A stretch of 8,680 nt of DNA from positions 1 to 8,680 of the forward strand of contig JAUVPN010000097.1 in NCBI GenBank assembly GCA_030598645.1, read 5' to 3'. Positions 6,994-8,680 of this stretch are shown here, piece by piece (the stretch's first letter is position 1; each line of letters starts with the position of its first letter). This DNA is from Hyphomicrobium sp. (GTDB taxonomy: Bacteria > Pseudomonadota > Alphaproteobacteria > Rhizobiales > Hyphomicrobiaceae). A model generated the notes under the pieces. It worked only from the letters and a program-made list of their open reading frames with translations, did not search any database and was not told the origin of the DNA. A program made the translations under genes and the position numbers.

Positions 6994-7466
6994 ATCAAAT
7001 AGTATCCGGCTGCAGCACCAACGAACAGAATAGTTGCCCCAAACGCGACTGCGCAGAGGCGCAAGTTTCGGTCGGATCTTTCGACTCTTGCTTGCAACGC
7101 GGACAGTTCGGCGAGCTTCTTGTCGATCGTCCCAAATGACTTGTAGGTGAGACCGGCGAACATACCCTTCTTGCCCTGGATCGCATCGAGACGGTTTTTT
7201 AAATCCTGGACGCCTTGCTCCATAACATTGATCTTGTTGTCGCGCGAATTCCTCAAACTCTGTTCAAAGGACTCAAAGCGGTGCATGACACCTATTTCGT
7301 CAGCCAGCTTTTCCATTCTGCCTTGAGCGTTCTCTGCTTCCCGCTCCAGCCGCGCAACGGAGGCCTCAACTCTGTCAAAGCGCACGGATGTCTCGGCAAC
7401 AAAGCCGTCGCGACCCAACCAAGGCCCCTGAGTGACCACGGCAACTTTCTCATTACCCTTTGACAC
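6990..7466 (-). CDS. Unrecognised coiled-coil protein with a C-terminal membrane anchor
   Basis: I do not recognise this 158-residue protein. It has no N-terminal signal peptide. Residues about 25-96 are strongly charged and heptad-like, with regularly spaced Val, Leu, Met and Phe among Glu, Arg, Lys and Asp, suggesting a coiled coil. A Gly/Lys break (QGKKGMFAGL) sits at about 97-106, followed by a second helical stretch at about 112-132. A single hydrophobic helix at about 136-156 ends at the C-terminus, so the protein is probably tail-anchored with the coiled coil in the cytoplasm. I start it at GTG 7466, with AAAGGG 8 nt upstream. It is tail to tail with the tlpA-like gene (4-bp overlap) and head to head with dapD, so it is probably transcribed alone. 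The clean frame and plausible ribosome-binding site support a real gene. Function is unknown; an envelope scaffold or membrane-shaping role is only a guess. Confidence 0.72.
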   Translation of the reverse strand: MSKGNEKVAVVTQGPWLGRDGFVAETSVRFDRVEASVARLEREAENAQGRMEKLADEIGVMHRFESFEQSLRNSRDNKINVMEQGVQDLKNRLDAIQGKKGMFAGLTYKSFGTIDKKLAELSALQARVERSDRNLRLCAVAFGATILFVGAAAGYYLI

Positions 7467-7642
7467 AACGCCTACCCTTTACGCCAGAACCGCCAGTTCC
7501 CTCGCGGACGAATATGGACGATTGAGCTTAACAGCTGGTTCTCAAGAGACCGGGAGTCATTCGGCACGCCGCAATTGACACCCTAGTCAGCGCGGGCGAC
7601 AAGGCTGACACAAATACAAACACACGCTCGAGGCCCTAAGTA
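7467..7642. other. Divergent intergenic region between the coiled-coil gene and dapD
   Basis: This 176-bp stretch should hold the promoters of both flanking genes. It contains a perfect TTGACA at 7575-7580 directed at dapD, and an imperfect dyad with arms TTGAG (7522-7526) and CTCAA (7541-7545). I see no riboswitch-like structure, leader peptide or small gene. Confidence 0.55.
7575..7603 (+). promoter_or_regulatory. Candidate dapD promoter
   Basis: The -35 hexamer TTGACA at 7575-7580 is a perfect consensus. The hexamer 17 nt downstream is GACAAG (7598-7603), a poor -10 box, although alphaproteobacterial -10 boxes are often degenerate. Transcription would begin about 30 bp before the dapD ATG. 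The position fits, but the assignment rests mainly on one hexamer. Confidence 0.3.
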
Positions 7643-8497
7643 ATGCCAGCTGCAACCAAGACATCCGAGATTCAGCGCGCAATCGATAGCATTTGGGAGG
7701 AGCGCGGCAGCATTACCGTTGGCACAACCGGTGACGTACGCGACACAGTTGAGACAGTTCTCAATCTTTTGGATAAGGGTGAGGTCCGGGTCGCACAGAA
7801 ATCGAGTGAAGGGTGGACGGTGAATCAATGGGCAAAAAAGGCCGTATTGCTTTCATTTCGTTTGAACGATGTTACGACCATTTCAGGTGGGCCGGGCGGC
7901 GCTTCGTGGTGGGACAAGGTGCCCTCCAAGTACACTGGAATGACGGCACAGGACTTCCAGCAGGCAGGTTTTCGCGCCGTACCGGGCTCGATCGTGCGCC
8001 ATTCGGCCTACATTGCGCCGGGGGTGGTCCTGCTACCCTCCTTCGTAAACCTCGGTGCCTACGTTGACGAAGGCACAATGGTGGATACATGGTCAACGGT
8101 CGGCAGTTGCGCACAGATCGGTAAAAACTGCCATCTGTCTGGCGGCGCCGGAATCGGCGGCGTGCTGGAGCCACTGCAGGCTGGGCCCGTCATCATCGAA
8201 GACAACTGCTTTATTGGCGCACGCGCTGAGGTAGCCGAAGGTGTTATCGTCGGCGAGGGCTCAGTGCTGTCAATGGGAGTCTATCTCGGCGCTTCGACCA
8301 AGATCGTTGATCGCGCCACAGGCGAAGTCCATTACGGCAAAGTGCCACCTTATTCGGTGGTTGTATCCGGCACGATGCCCGGCAAACCACTACCCAACGG
8401 CGAGCCTGGCCCCAACCTTTATTGTGCCGTCATCGTCAAGCGCGTCGATGCGAAGACGCGTTCCAAGACCGCCATCAATGAGCTCCTGCGCGAGTGA
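7643..8497 (+). CDS. dapD: 2,3,4,5-tetrahydropyridine-2,6-dicarboxylate N-succinyltransferase DapD
   Basis: DapD transfers succinyl from succinyl-CoA to tetrahydrodipicolinate, giving N-succinyl-2-amino-6-oxopimelate on the succinylase route to diaminopimelate and lysine. It is a cytoplasmic homotrimer. The 284 residues fit the family (274 in E. coli). A helical N-terminal domain with [19 protein letters not shown] at 56-74 leads into a left-handed beta-helix of hexapeptide repeats at about 116-225. The core includes [17 protein letters not shown] (144-160), [12 protein letters not shown] (167-178) and [17 protein letters not shown] (190-206). D148 and E196 correspond, with a constant offset of 7, to the active-site Asp141 and Glu189 reported for mycobacterial DapD. 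The C-terminal strand domain ends in AINELLRE. The ATG at 7643 has GAGG 9 nt upstream. The gene is the first of a dapD-dapE pair; no repressor site is evident. Confidence 0.97.
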   Translation: MPAATKTSEIQRAIDSIWEERGSITVGTTGDVRDTVETVLNLLDKGEVRVAQKSSEGWTVNQWAKKAVLLSFRLNDVTTISGGPGGASWWDKVPSKYTGMTAQDFQQAGFRAVPGSIVRHSAYIAPGVVLLPSFVNLGAYVDEGTMVDTWSTVGSCAQIGKNCHLSGGAGIGGVLEPLQAGPVIIEDNCFIGARAEVAEGVIVGEGSVLSMGVYLGASTKIVDRATGEVHYGKVPPYSVVVSGTMPGKPLPNGEPGPNLYCAVIVKRVDAKTRSKTAINELLRE

Positions 8498-8539
8498 CGG
8501 CCCAGTTCCATCGCAACCAAATTCGGCACAGTTCACGGA

Positions 8540-8680
8540 ATGCATCCCCCGCCCGATCCCATTCTCTTAGCGCAAGCTTTGATCCGCTGCCCGAGCGTAA
8601 CACCAGCCGAAGCCGGTGCGCTTACGCTCGTCGAGGACGTGCTTAAAGGTGCAGGCTTTAACTGTCACCGCATGACGTTC
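8540..8680 (+). CDS. dapE: Succinyl-diaminopimelate desuccinylase DapE, 3'-truncated by the window
   Basis: Only the first 47 residues are present. The start [17 protein letters not shown] is the N-terminal block of the DapE/M20 zinc peptidase family (typically a Leu-x-x-x-Leu-Ile-x-x-Pro-Ser-Val-Thr-Pro pattern), followed by a helix, [16 protein letters not shown], and then CHRMTF. DapE hydrolyses N-succinyl-LL-diaminopimelate to LL-diaminopimelate and succinate, two steps after DapD. The metal ligands lie further downstream and cannot be checked. ATG 8540 is the only ATG, GTG or TTG start in this frame after the in-frame dapD stop, leaving a 42-bp gap. No proper Shine-Dalgarno is visible, only GGA directly adjacent to the ATG, so translation may be leaderless-like or coupled to dapD. 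The frame is open to the window edge. Confidence 0.93.
   Translation, partial: MHPPPDPILLAQALIRCPSVTPAEAGALTLVEDVLKGAGFNCHRMTF

Noticed and set aside
7583..7828. An 81-codon minus-strand open frame over the start of dapD
   Set aside because: It is antisense to the confident dapD gene, is Cys-rich without zinc-finger spacing, and has no family resemblance.
1..8680. A novel defence, mobile or biosynthetic system
   Set aside because: No nuclease, transposase, integrase, toxin, synthase or reverse-transcriptase motif is seen. The genes are mostly conserved amino-acid and envelope functions in familiar alphaproteobacterial order.

Overview
The window reads as ordinary chromosomal DNA from an alphaproteobacterium, most likely of the order Hyphomicrobiales (Rhizobiales). 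The pointers are a TIGR02302/DUF4175-type protein (a family I know only from alphaproteobacteria), the linkage argH - lptM-like lipoprotein - lysA - TIGR02302, a TlpA-type membrane-anchored thioredoxin facing argH, and a moderately high GC content. All frames look intact. I see no insertion sequence, phage gene, tRNA, rRNA or CRISPR array.

Layout. (1) Positions 2-505, plus strand: the 3' part of an outer-membrane beta-barrel protein gene, possibly LpxQ-like. (2) Positions 516-6279 (or 6300), minus strand: a four-gene cluster read as argH, an LptM-like lipoprotein gene, lysA and a large TIGR02302 gene, with gaps of 108, 27 and 64 bp. (3) Positions 6325-6993, plus strand: a tlpA-like gene diverging from argH across a very short spacer. 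(4) Positions 6990-7466, minus strand: an unrecognised coiled-coil protein with a C-terminal membrane anchor, whose gene overlaps the end of the tlpA-like gene by 4 bp. (5) Positions 7643-8497, plus strand: dapD, followed 42 bp later by the first 47 codons of dapE, which runs off the window.

How the genes fit together. DapD and DapE catalyse the succinylase branch from tetrahydrodipicolinate towards meso-diaminopimelate. LysA decarboxylates meso-diaminopimelate to lysine, and ArgH makes arginine in the last step of its pathway. Diaminopimelate is also a peptidoglycan building block. Several neighbours act at the envelope: the barrel protein, the LptM-like lipoprotein (expected to help LPS-translocon maturation), the periplasmic thioredoxin, the membrane-anchored TIGR02302 protein and the coiled-coil protein. 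This joint amino-acid and envelope theme is an inference from gene content, not proof of a system.

I found no convincing new multi-gene system. The parts most worth a second look are the two proteins without a known role (TIGR02302 and the 158-residue coiled-coil protein), the compact argH/tlpA divergent junction with a dyad over the argH ribosome-binding site, and the identity of the partial barrel protein.
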